From Hymenopellis radicata (lineage: Eukaryota; Basidiomycota; Agaricomycetes; Agaricales; Physalacriaceae), in NCBI GenBank assembly GCA_015501595.1, contig JADNRX010000019.1:62001-126000 (forward strand): a stretch of DNA of 64,000 nucleotides, in the 5' to 3' direction. The position numbers and the translations under genes were made by a program. The notes below the pieces were generated by a model. That model was not told where the DNA came from, did no database searches, and saw only the letters and a program-made list of their open reading frames with translations. This document shows positions 23,609 to 33,857 of the stretch, in pieces (positions within the stretch are counted from its first letter, which is position 1; each line of letters starts with the position of its first letter).

Positions 23609-25262
23609 ATGCCTCGCGCACAAAAACCTACTGGAAAGTCCCGACACGACCCCCTGCATGTGCAGCTTGAAGGAGATGAAGCAGACGCAAAATACGGTCG
23701 CATAGCCAAGGCCGGGAAGCGCAGAAAATCTCAAAAGAGTTCGGGGGATAACGATGAAGATGACGAGGTAATATTCGTCCTGTCAGTATACAACGATGGC
23801 TTATAGTTGTATGAACAGGTCATCTTAGACCCCAAAACATCCAAGCGCATCTTTGAACTGGCCAGGGATCAACAGCAAGAGCTGGGTCTCGAAGACGATG
23901 AAGATGAAGAGGATGAACCCGATGCCTCATCCGCCTTTCAGCGGCCTCGGATGGACAGAATCCACGACGACGACGACGACGACAGTGATGAAGATGACAT
24001 GGAGGATCTCGATGAAGAGGTGGAAGAGATATTTGTGTGTGCAAGTCCCCATCATTGAAAGTCCTCAACTGATGAATTTTAGGAAATCGACGAAGGAGAT
24101 ATGGAAGCCCTGGATTCATTACTACCCGCCAACTCCGGTCAACGACAAACTCTCGCCGACATAATATTCGCAAAACTTAACAGCGCCGACACTCAAAATG
24201 CCGCTGTCATACAAAAAATGAAACAAGGTATGGTCTTCTATGTTAAACAACTGGTCGTATTGAATGTTCCTCCAGATCCGTCAAATATCGACCCCGCACT
24301 AGGGTTAGATCCCCGTGTAGTCGAGGCGTATACCAAGTACGCTACTTCTCGTCGCGGGTTCGTCAATCTAACATCTCATCAGAGTCGGTCTCTTGCTCCA
24401 CACCTACAAATCCGGTCCGCTCCCAAAACTCTTCAAAGTCATACCATCCCTACCAGCATGGGCCCGCGTTCTCGCACTCACGCACCCGGAAGAGTGGTCC
24501 CCCCACGCCTGCCGTGCCGCGACTAAAATCTTTATTTCCAACATGAAACCTGATCAAGCGCAGTTGTTCTTGAGCAAGGTTGTGCTCGACGCGATCCGGA
24601 ACGATATTCAGGAGAACAAGAAGCTAAATGTGCATTACTACGCCGCGTTGAAGCGGTCATTGTACAAGCCAGGCGCATTCTTCAAGGGTATTATATTTCC
24701 TATGTTGGATGTACGCTCTTCTTCCCCTTCCTAATCACATCCTTATATTTAGTTTTCTAGGACGGATGTACCTTGAAAGAAGCCGCTATCGTCGCCTCCA
24801 TTCTCGCACGGACGAAGATACCCGTTCTCCACGCGTCGGCAGCTCTTCTGCGCATAGCGGAGATGGACTACACTGGCCCGAACTCACTTTTCATCCGGGT
24901 GCTGATTGACAAAAAGTTTGAGTTGCCGTACAAGGTCGTGGATGCGCTCGTGTTCCATTTCATTCGCCTTTCAAATACGTACAAGGCGAGCAAGAGGGGA
25001 GATGCAGATCGTCTGCCTGTGCTGTGGCATCAGAGTATGCTGGTTTTTTGCGCAGAGGTGAGCTTGGATACTCACTTTATTGAGCTTGTGCTGACTGGTG
25101 TTTAGGTATGCATCGGATTTGACCCCCGACCAGAAGGACGCGTTGCTGGATGTGGTTAGGGCTACGCCGCATGCGCAGATTGGCCCGGAGATTCGGAGGG
25201 AGCTGGTCAACTCGGTCGTGAGAGGTGCTCCGAGGGAGGATCAGGATGTTGATATGTCTTGA
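23609..25262 (+). CDS. ENP1: Bystin / essential nuclear protein 1 (40S ribosome assembly)
   Basis: Exon 1 is 23609-23767 (MPRAQKPTGKSRHDPLHVQL), exon 2 starts at 23807 (LYEQVILDPKTSKRIFELAR). An acidic block follows (MDRIHDDDDDDSDEDDMEDL), coded by a GAC repeat at about 23967-23982. The bystin domain has DMEALDSLLPANSGQRQTLA, VGLLLHTYKSGPLPKLFKVI, ACRAATKIFISNMKPDQAQL, KKLNVHYYAALKRSLYKPGA, DGCTLKEAAIVASILARTKI and VLWHQSMLVFCAERYASDLT. It ends EDQDVDMS. Seven or so exons join in frame with no defect. Enp1 is needed for 20S/18S pre-rRNA processing and export of pre-40S particles. Its start codon lies 109 bp from that of NTPase A on the other strand, so the two promoters must overlap. Confidence 0.95.
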
Positions 25263-25752
25263 GTAAGTTGTTCTGCGTTTTTCAGCCAATCAGTCCTACC
25301 CTGAGGTGTTTTTTTTTGTACGTAGTGTTGTACACGTTCTTCGTATTGTGACACTTTCATCTGAACTGTTGTTAACTAATGGAAGGAAAGAACTGACGTT
25401 GTCATTTATTCATCGAGCTTGCACTCCTTTCAGCCATCAAGTCTCTGACCCTCCAGGACAGGCGATGTCAGAAACTCCGGGGGTCCGCGTAGTTACGTGC
25501 CCTTTTCCCATCGTACACTTATGCATGGAGCAGACGTTGATATAACAAGCTGACAGGGACCAACGGGCAGACAGTAATTGATACAAATACGTACACAATT
25601 CGACATTCAAATATCGACTACGCTTTCTGTGAAATTACTAGGTGGAATTCACAATACCCGATGAACATTCCTAGTACATGGACCCTTATAGCTGGGCGTA
25701 CAGGCTTATACATGTCACTGTTATTGAAGGTAGTACACTACGTAACGGGAAC
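25263..25752. other. Convergent 3' flanks
   Basis: Lies between the ends of ENP1 (+) and the SDR gene (-). A T-run occurs at about 25310-25317. No gene seen. Confidence 0.4.
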
Positions 25753-27099
25753 CTACGCAGGTAACAAAGCTTGTACTTCCCTGCGAACACTTGCCAACAG
25801 CGCGTCCGTCCCCCTCGACGGCTTCCAACCGATAGCTTTGCTCCTGTCCGCCCGACACCTCGTGTTGGTCCCGAGAATTTCTAAATTATAGTCCCTAGAC
25901 CCAAACAGAGGATGCGTCGCCTCCTCCGGTGTAAAAGTTTGAGGCTCTGCACTTCCGATCCCCAGGTCATTTAGGACAACACCAAGACCCTTGGAGACGT
26001 CGAGCAGCTCGTGCTCTCCATTCTCTGCAAAGTAGTAACCCGATCGGCCGTGTTGGAATTCATTGTGCGATGCGAGCCCTAGGACGTGATCCAGCAGGAC
26101 GACATACAAGATCGCGACTGGATTTTCGAGAGTAAGTATGTCGGCGACTGATACCATGGACGTACGATCTTGAACGTGAACGTTGTTCCACACATTCTTG
26201 CCGAGTCCGACGACTCCCGCTTGTTTGCGAGCAATACTCGCTTTAATGAGCGACGGTACCTGGACGGAGTAGACGTTTTGTATCCCGTTGTCCACCAGAA
26301 CGCCCGCTGGCTCCCCGTAGACCGTGCATGGTATGACAATGTACGTCTTCGCGTAACCTGATCAGAGGATCGGCTTGGAACAGTCCGAGTTCCAACTGTT
26401 TTTGATTGATGATCTCACCTTGCTTGTCGGCGTCCACGATTGCCAAGTCTACATGTCGATGAGGAGCCGTCGGCGGGAGGCTCTCGATATGAGGGATGTC
26501 GAGGTCAGAGTAGACTTCTTCCGATCCGTGCATACCCTTGGCATATTCACTAAGCGTGCCTACAGACGAGTCAAAGGTCGGAAGATGCTCTAGAATTGCT
26601 ATTGCATTTTACCTGTGCCGGACTACGTACTGTCAGCGGAAACAGACTTTCAAAGTGAAGAAGACGTACGGTGTGTATCAAGCTCGCTGGTACGCCCGTC
26701 CGCTGGTAGTACATTTTCATGCCATCCAATATAGCCCTCGCAGCATCTAGATCGTCGCAGTTGACCTATGATCCTTAGATATCAGCACCAATCAAGACGA
26801 TGAAGTTCATACAAAGTTGAAAACCACATCGGCTTCTGCTACTTGTTCGGTGAGCAGCTTGGTGTCGGAAACGGACCCGATAACTGGTATGACGTTCAGT
26901 GCTTTCAGGAGCTGCGCCTTCTCCGCAGAGCGAACGAGAACGGTAATCCCGAACGTCTTGACTGAGGGATGCAACAACAACTGCGACAGAAACGTGCCGC
27001 CAATGTAGCCTGCGAGAAAAATTAAGCGCTCTTCCGATGTACAGCTGACTTGGAATTACCTGTTACGCCGGTGAGGAAGATCTTTGTCGTGGTAGTCAT
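25753..27099 (-). CDS. Atypical SDR / NmrA-like NAD(P)-binding protein
   Basis: ATG at 27097-27099. Exons assemble to MTTTTKIFLTGVTGYIGGTF, where GxxGxxG is the dinucleotide-binding loop, then LLLHPSVKTFGITVLVRSAE, LKALNVIPVIGSVSDTKLLT, VNCDDLDAARAILDGMKMYY, YSDLDIPHIESLPPTAPHRH, VDLAIVDADKQGEIINQKQL, YIVIPCTVYGEPAGVLVDNG and a long last exon ending REVQALLPA. The pattern (Rossmann loop, VDxAIVxA, late TIVxPxxVYG) is that of fungal NAD-dependent epimerase or NmrA-like proteins of about 360 aa. The active-site YxxxK of classical SDRs is not evident, so a regulatory or reductase role cannot be separated. The first third of this gene is repeated, truncated, at 32.5-32.9 kb. Confidence 0.8.
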
Positions 27100-28134
27100 T
27101 TCGCTCTTATTTGAGGGCAGCACCGTGCAGATTCATCCAGCTTTTTAAAGGCAGACTTCCTGGCTTACTCATCGTTTGACGCCTTTCGTAGTAAGCTTTG
27201 AGTGAGTAAGCTCTTTGATTCTTGTATCCGGAAATCGTTTGTAACCGCAATAGAATCTATTGGATGGAGTTGACAACGAGATTCGAGAGGCACAAGGATA
27301 CGCGTTGAAGAAGACGATGTAGATATCAGCTGTGGCACGAATGGAGTCGTATTTCGAGCGCATGAGCAGGCATCGTGACTGTAGATCACAGTAATGTTGA
27401 AATGATTTCCAAGAGTTTAGACGCAAGCATGTCCACCAACAGAGAGCTAGTGTTCGACACCTTTGCCGACAGACGGGGAATTGGAAAGATCAGAGTCCGA
27501 GAGGTCCTGTGGTATACCGATCCAAACGGAAAATGGACGATGCCGTGGAGTGGTCTGAGAGCGGTCAAGGAAAGGCGCTCGTGTGACGGTGGTGTAACAG
27601 CAGTTGAGGGTGCAGGGGCGAGAGATCGTTTCCCCACGCTCACCGTTCTCCGATGGGTACGGAGTTGCGCAGGTTATTAGTTACTTACGGACTCCGAGAA
27701 CGCTGTTGCGTTTGCTTCATAGAGCATACTTACAGCGTTGGGATTGGGTTTGTCAGGTTCTACATGTCTCTACTCGCAGTACTGATTCAGTTTGTGTTAA
27801 GGAGGTTAGCAGTCCACGCGTAACTCGGCGCGTCGTTTGGACGTGCTGGGACTTATACACACCAACCATGTCAGCGCGCCTCATGAACGACCCATAATTC
27901 ACATCTTTGTCTCTGTAGTGGCTCGAGTAGTTCATGACACAATTTGTACTGCAAGTTTTGAGGACGACGTAATGGCAACAACGTGACCGTGAAGGCAAGA
28001 TTGCCCCTGAATTGGGTTTCATCGTCGTTGCACGACGTCCATTAATCAGCCAACTCACGGTTGTCTCTCGGTACAGTTTTGATCTTTGAAGGACCTTAAA
28101 CATATCATGTTGACTGTTTTGTTAGGTAGTTAAA
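27100..28134. other. Divergent intergenic region, left half duplicated
   Basis: Bases 27100 to about 27625 match 32944-33430 in unit 2. The rest, up to the F-box start, is unique in this window. No gene is supported. Confidence 0.5.
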
Positions 28135-29718
28135 ATGCAGCGAGAGACGCGCTCGCAAAAAAAGGAAAAGACGCGTGTCAAGGCTTCGCAGACTTCGCTG
28201 GACGTTTTCTCTCTCTTGAAGACAAATCATGTCACGGCCCCTCATGAGCGTCCTCTCATTGAGGCGTCAATCGAGAGGTACCGTCGCGGAATCGAGAGTG
28301 CAGAAGAAGAAATCCGACGTCTGTCCAACAAACAGGCAACATATGAGCTCATCATAGAGGCACATTACAATCTCCTGCACCCGAGCCCTATGCGCACCTT
28401 GCCCCCAGAGATTCTCAGTGATATATTTGCTGCATACTGCGACATGCACCAGTTGCCCGACCGCCCAGGTCCTTCTCATGTGTCCTGCAGCAGTCGCACA
28501 TTTCTCCAATCCCGCATGCACCTATTGCGGATTTGTCGCCGTTGGCGAGAGGTCGCTTTGTCCACACCACGTCTCTGGAACACTTTTCCTATCATACGAA
28601 AGAGTGCGGAGCTTGATCAAAGATGGCTGGCTTCCGCTGGGAAGCTTCCCGTAGAGCTTTCGTATCATGTCAATGATCACAAACGCGCTCAGCAACTCTT
28701 GTGTGCATACCTACCACGCTGCGAGACGCTCCACTTGCATATCCCGAGCGACAGCGGTGTAGACACCCTGTATCGGATACCCCGCGCCTCGAGGCTCACA
28801 ACCTTGACATTACAATTTCCCTCTGATGCCCGGCATCACAGTGAAATTCAACCATGGACAGAGAGTTTACTGCAGAATGTGCCCGAACTCATTTCCCTCA
28901 CCACGAATTTCCCACCCGAGGTTCTCTCCCCTTTGGCCACACAGCTCAGCCATCTGTCTTTGCTGGATTATATCACGCCATTGGAGGTTCTCCCATATCT
29001 TCGAGTTTTGAAGCGACTGAAATCCATCCATTTCACCCTTTACTCGCGTGACATCGTTCCCCCTGAACCGGAACCTATCACACACGAACATCTCCAGTCG
29101 CTTCATTTCAAGTATGCACGTCCTTTCATCGACGATCAGCACGAGATTCTCTTGGACCATCTCATCCTTCCGCGTCTCCGGCATTTGGATATCAAACCGT
29201 CCACGTTCTATCCAGAGTCATTGATAAAACTCTTCGAGCGCTCGTCCTGTCAAATCAGCACCCTCGCCTTAGACGTCCGCTGTCCTCACCCTCGCCATGA
29301 AAATTACAAACTTGCTAAAGCAGGGATAACGGATGGACTAGGAGAGTGTTTAAAATCCCCTCAGGTCGGGAAGCACCTGAAGAAATTCTTCTTTATTATG
29401 AGGGAATCCAGTGAAGATCGAAAGAAGATCCCTGATGCTCTACTTCAGTTGTTATCCGCAAACGGGAACCACTTGCCCAAGCTCACTGAGTTGTGCGTTC
29501 CGTCGTCGCCCTCACAGACGCCTCAAATTCTGGAGCTTCTCAGGAATCGCGCCACAGACTACCGGGAAAACGGCGTCGCCCAATTGGAGTTGCTCGAAAT
29601 TCAGTACAAGGATTCGGATGTAGGTTATGGCGAGCCGCACCTATCTGATCGCGATATTGCCACTCTTAGAAAGACCGGGACAGTAGTTGAGACTAGGATA
29701 CGCACTGGCAAAAGTTAA
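28135..29718 (+). CDS. F-box protein, 527 aa
   Basis: Single open frame. A basic start (MQRETRSQKKEKTRVKASQ) is followed by a coiled-coil helix (ERYRRGIESAEEEIRRLSNK). The F-box region runs from LLHPSPMRTLPPEILSDIFA to LLRICRRWREVALSTPRLWN, about residues 80-143, the usual layout of agaricomycete F-box proteins. The remainder is leucine-rich repeat-like, with LTTLTLQFPS, LSHLSLLDYITPLEVL and LPRLRHLDIKPSTFYPES. F-box proteins link substrates to SCF ubiquitin ligases through Skp1; the LRR part would select the substrate, which is unknown. The family is highly expanded in mushrooms. A 3' fragment of this gene is present in unit 2. Confidence 0.85.
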   Translation: MQRETRSQKKEKTRVKASQTSLDVFSLLKTNHVTAPHERPLIEASIERYRRGIESAEEEIRRLSNKQATYELIIEAHYNLLHPSPMRTLPPEILSDIFAAYCDMHQLPDRPGPSHVSCSSRTFLQSRMHLLRICRRWREVALSTPRLWNTFPIIRKSAELDQRWLASAGKLPVELSYHVNDHKRAQQLLCAYLPRCETLHLHIPSDSGVDTLYRIPRASRLTTLTLQFPSDARHHSEIQPWTESLLQNVPELISLTTNFPPEVLSPLATQLSHLSLLDYITPLEVLPYLRVLKRLKSIHFTLYSRDIVPPEPEPITHEHLQSLHFKYARPFIDDQHEILLDHLILPRLRHLDIKPSTFYPESLIKLFERSSCQISTLALDVRCPHPRHENYKLAKAGITDGLGECLKSPQVGKHLKKFFFIMRESSEDRKKIPDALLQLLSANGNHLPKLTELCVPSSPSQTPQILELLRNRATDYRENGVAQLELLEIQYKDSDVGYGEPHLSDRDIATLRKTGTVVETRIRTGKS

Positions 29719-29813
29719 ACAAGCATTTAGGGATGATCAAACATAGATTAAATTTCAAACCGAAGTACAGATTCTTACAGAGGCGTACAGTTCATGTTAT
29801 CGACGACGCACAG

Positions 29814-31524
29814 CTAATCCTTGAAGACAATCCTCTTCTCCATATCAAGAGGACTGGCAGCACAAAAGGCAACCCAATATCGCGGGTCCAAAGTCGACAT
29901 GATCGGACTACAAGCATCCACTTCAGCGTATTCCTGAACAACAACAGAAAGAGTCACCCACGGCCTATTATACGGCTCCTCAAGATACACCTCATGCAAC
30001 TCCAACACCGTCCTCTTCAATTCCCCACCGGCGTCTCCCACTCCTTCGCCATCTGTTCGCGCAATACAGTCGATATCATACGTGCCCTCCATCCCTTTCG
30101 CGACGAAGAACCAGGCGACGTAGTGGCACACCATCGCCACGGCGATCGAGCTGCCCGTCGTCATCGCCGCGTCGCGCACGATGCGGAACATGCGCTGCAC
30201 GGGCGGGTAGGGAATGTCGATCTGGGTTACGTTCGCCGAGGCGGGACCCGTGCGGATGCGGAGATCGAGTTTGGGGTACTTGTTTAGGTACTGAACGTGC
30301 TCCATCAGCGCGAAGCTGCGCTTGAAGCCGTCTTCAGGTGGAGGGACGTTGGGTGGTAGAGCGCCGTCTGCCTCACCGTTGAGTTTCTGGCCTGGCGGTG
30401 TGACTTTTGGGATGGCGGATGCGATGGAGGTTTCTAAATTCATAGGTTTCCCACAGATGATCTTGTGGTGCTTCCAGTGGTTTACTTGACACTCCCTATA
30501 TCGTGCTTGTCAGAAAGAAATGTGGATGGGAAGATGCGTGTACCTGGAGCAATAGGGAATATCACGATCCATACGCTCTTTGCAGCGTTGGCATTGTCGG
30601 AAAGACTCGCCAGGTCCCTGCATCTTGGGACACCCGGTACATATCACTTGGCGCTTGCTTGCGCGCGCCTTTTGTGCAATTTTATCCTCTTTGTTGACCT
30701 TCTTGCTCTGCTGTTTCCCTAGATTCAATTCTCGCATCTTCTTCGACACCTCCAAAGGTATCCCAGCGGTATAGTCCGGATGCACGCCTCGTCCCTTCGA
30801 GACTGTGACTTCCGGAAAGGGTTCGCCGAGGAAGGAGAGGAAAGAGAATTCCAGGACCAGGTCTACGTGAATGTTTAACTCAGGCGTACAGACTTTGCAA
30901 AAACTCACATATGAGTTTCGTCCGGAGAATGATGAGGTGTCTCATGCAGATCTTTTCCATTTCTGTACCCGACCTTTCAATCTTGGCCGAGTACCTGTCC
31001 CATTCTGCGTGGGGGATATGGCGGGGAGTCCTAGGTACCTTGGACAAATCGTCCAAGATGAGAGACTTGAGCAAGTCCAGGAAAGTCGCGGGCTCGCGAC
31101 TGAGCTTCTCAAGCCGGACATGATCGTCACAATACCCTCTCGCATCATTCAGATTCTTGGCCTTTGAGCAGACTGTGGACATTCCAATCAGAACGTGCTT
31201 GCGCCGCTCTTGTCTCGTCGAATTCATCCAGGCTGTCTCCAATCTCTCATAGTGCTGCAGAGCCCGGACGCCGACGCGATGCTGGACTTCGCAGGTAGAG
31301 CTGAGCAGACCAGAGTATTCGTTATACATTTTGTCGATCCCAAGGCGCCAGGTGTTCACGAGGTCATAAAGGCAGTCGCGGGGTGTGACGAGTCCCTTTT
31401 TCAAAAGAGTCTCCCAGTCCTGATTCCACTTCTCGGGCGCAGCGAGAGCATGCTGCGTTTTGGGAAGTTCAAATGCCGTTGTAACGATGGGCATGATGAC
31501 CATAGACAAACAGGAATGTCTCAC
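29814..31524 (-). CDS. MYND-type zinc finger protein
   Basis: Three exons. The first begins MRHSCLSMVIMPIVTTAFEL (a later ATG at 31492-31494 is possible) and is helical, with MNSTRQERRKHVLIGMSTVC. It splices at CTCATAT/GTGAGT into YLVLEFSFLSFLGEPFPEVT. The MYND finger spans the next junction: CTGCPKMQGPGESFRQCQRC, then RDIPYCSRECQVNHWKHHK and IICG, giving C-x2-C, C-x2-C, YC-x3-C and H-x3-H-x3-C in proper order. The C-terminal part has FKRSFALMEHVQYLNKYPKL and VCHYVAWFFVAKGMEG. One stretch (ARTDGEGVGDAGG) is out of frame relative to unit 2 because of two compensating indels. MYND fingers bind proline-rich partners; the target is unknown. Confidence 0.82.
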
Positions 31525-32532
31525 TCAGTATGACACACACGTCGCGTCGACACGTGGTCACTGGTCAGTATTTGAGGATGATGTGAGCGTCCTTGAGAGA
31601 TCCGGTTGGGGAGTTAGGACAGTAACTTGGCAGGCGGAGAAGCAACGTTATGTAAAGCGGCCAGCAGTTGCGTAGATTGCAATATAGCTGTTGGCCTGTA
31701 CATGACTGTGATGGTCCTTCTATGATAAGATAAGCCTATGGCTCTGTTTGCTAGAAGAGGAATGAACAAGACTGAGATTGGGTAAGAGTGAGATGGGAGA
31801 GACTGTCTGTAAGGAAAACCAAGAACTTAGTTCTTGGGTGTTGTCGAAGACTCGGTGTGGGCCGGCTCGCCATGAGGTTGGGAAACGGTCACGTGAGGAC
31901 ATTTGGGGAAACCTCCATGGGAGCAGCGTGTGGCGAGGATGCCACCAGTAAAGGACCAAACCGAGACTTGAACGTCGGTGAAGGGGAAGGAACCCGGAGG
32001 GAAACGAACCAATTTCCCCCACCAACGCTGAAGGGAGTAGCTGGGGATGGAGGGCGGGAAAAACACTGAAATGACGAGGAGGAATACGGGAGATGGCAGC
32101 GGGAAGCAAGGAGAGAAATTGGGGAAGACCTGTAACTGCCCCAAATTGTCTATTTCGCGTGGCTAAGTTAACTTGCTGTCATGACTAATAACTACGCCAC
32201 GCGCGCCTTGCTCACGCTGCCATGATCGTCTTATCTTATCCTCAAATAAGCCTGATGCTCGTTCCTCGCAAGTCGGCTTATCGCTATGTTTTGGAGGTCG
32301 GTGTTTCGGAATCACTTGAACAGAGGCTGAGGCGTGCGTGATAGCTGTCCATGTTCGGGCGCCGTGGCGGGACACTGAGAAAACCTTTTCGTCGACCAAC
32401 CGCAAAGTACTGACATGTTTGCCAGCGCAGCGAGCAACCGATTTGGTGTGTGAGGTCGGCCAGAGGTCGGCAATGGGCTTTGGTGTCACGTAAACATGTA
32501 CAAACAGTATGAAGCACGGCAAGAGCGGGCAG
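31525..32532. other. Junction region between the two duplicated units
   Basis: Holds the MYND gene promoter, the extra 0.55 kb segment described separately, and the unit 1 end at 32419. Bases 32420-32532 do not match elsewhere in the window. No gene seen. Confidence 0.5.
31731..32240. mobile_element. Candidate non-autonomous insertion with short inverted ends
   Basis: Relative to unit 2 (about 35740-35785), unit 1 carries extra sequence from about 31,725 to 32,285. Close to its ends are inverted copies: GATAAGATAAG at about 31,724-31,735 and CTTATCTTATC at about 32,230-32,240. The inside is purine-rich and codes for nothing recognisable. This size and structure could be a MITE-like element, but no target duplication is clear, and a deletion in unit 2 would explain the difference equally well. 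Confidence 0.35.
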
Positions 32533-32943
32533 CGTCCACTGGTAGTACAGTTTCATGCCATCCAATATAGCGCTCACAGCATCTAGATCGTCGCAGTCAA
32601 CCTATGATCCTTGGATATCAGCACCAATCAAGATGATGAAGTCGGACCTGTTCATACAAAGTTGAAAACCACATCGGCTTCTGGTACCTGTTCCGTGAGC
32701 AGCTTGGTGTCGGAAACGGACCCGATAACTGGTTTGACGTTCAGTGCTTTCAGGAGCTGCGCCTTCTCCGCAGAGCGAACGAGAACGGTAATCTCGAACG
32801 TCTTGACTGAGGGATGCAACAACAACTGCGATAGAAACGTACCGCCAATGTAGCCTGCGAGGAAATCAAGTGCTAGGCCACTGTACAGCTGACTTTGAAT
32901 TACCTGTTACGCCGGTGAGGAAGATCGTTGTCGTAGTAGTCAT
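32533..32943 (-). pseudogene. Truncated SDR/NmrA-like gene fragment
   Basis: Matches the first exons of the gene at 25753-27099: MTTTTTIFLTGVTGYIGGTF, the LLLHPSVKTF exon and NCDDLDAVSAILDGMKLYY. It stops at the duplication edge, so two thirds of the protein are absent. Start and splice sites still look usable. No stand-alone product is expected. Confidence 0.8.
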
Positions 32944-33439
32944 TTCGCTCTTATTTGAGGGCAGCACCGTGAGGATTCATCCAGCTTTTGAAGGCAGACT
33001 TCCTGGCTTACTCATCGTTTGACGCCTTTCATAGTAAGCTTTATCTTTGTATCCGGAAAGCGTTTGTACCCGAAATAGAATCTGAGTTGACAAGAGGATT
33101 CGAGAGGCACAAGGATACGCGTTGAAGAAGACGATGTAGATATCAGCTGTAGCACAAATGGTGTCGTATTTTGCGCGCATCAGCAGGCATCGTAACCGTA
33201 GACCACAGCAATGTTGAAATAATTTCCAACAGTCTAGACGCAAGCATGTCCACCAACAGGGCAAAGTGTTCGAATTGAAAAGATCAGAGTCCGAGAGGTC
33301 CTGTGGCAATACTAAGCATACCGATCCAAACGGAAAATAGACGATGCCGTGGAATGCGGCAAGTGAGAGCGGTCAAGGAGAGGCGCTCGTGTGACGCTGG
33401 TGTAACAGCAGTGAATTGAGGGTGCAGGGGCGAGGGATC

Positions 33440-33778
33440 ATTTCTGACTTCGATGAAAATCGAGAGAAGATCCCTGATGCTCTGCTTCAGTTGCTATCCG
33501 GGACGACCGACGACGTTCCCAGGCTCACCGAATTGCACTTTCCGTCTTGCTCCAAGCAGGTGCCTCATATTCTGGACCTTCTCAGGACTCGCGCCACAGA
33601 CTACCGGGAAAACGGCGTCGCCCAATTGGAGTTGCTCGAAATTCACTACAATGATTCGGATGTAGGTTACGGCGCGCCGCACCTATCTGATCGCGATATT
33701 GCCACTGTTAGAAAGACCGGAACAGTAGTGAGACTAGGATACGCACTAGAGAAAATCAAACAAGCATTTAGGGCATAA
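33440..33778 (+). pseudogene. F-box gene 3' fragment
   Basis: Corresponds to the last about 110 codons of the F-box gene (from about 29415), e.g. REKIPDALLQLLSGTTDD and TRATDYRENGVAQLELLE. The F-box and most of the repeat region were lost through an internal deletion of about 1.8 kb; the joint is near 33,435. A one-base change near 33,728 gives a different C-terminus (LGYALEKIKQAFRA). Confidence 0.85.
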
Positions 33779-33857
33779 TCAAACATAGATTGAAATTTCA
33801 AACCGAAGTACGTTGTACAGAGGCGTACACAGTTCATGTTATTAGCGACACGCACAG

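Larger units (their letters stand above)
26697..32419. repeat. Tandem segmental duplication, unit 1 (fuller copy)
   Basis: Begins inside the SDR gene (CGTCCGCTGGTAGTACA) and ends at AAAGTACTGACATGTT, both shared with unit 2 at 32533-35931. It carries the SDR 5' part, the F-box gene, the MYND gene and a downstream flank. Compared with unit 2 it has about 1.8 kb more at 27.63-29.41 kb (5' part of the F-box gene) and about 0.55 kb more at 31.73-32.28 kb. Confidence 0.85.

Noticed and set aside
23432..23806. Frame joining the region before ENP1 to its first exon on the + strand
   Set aside because: It reads through the reverse of NTPase A and its leader. The ENP1 ATG at 23609 starts the conserved protein.
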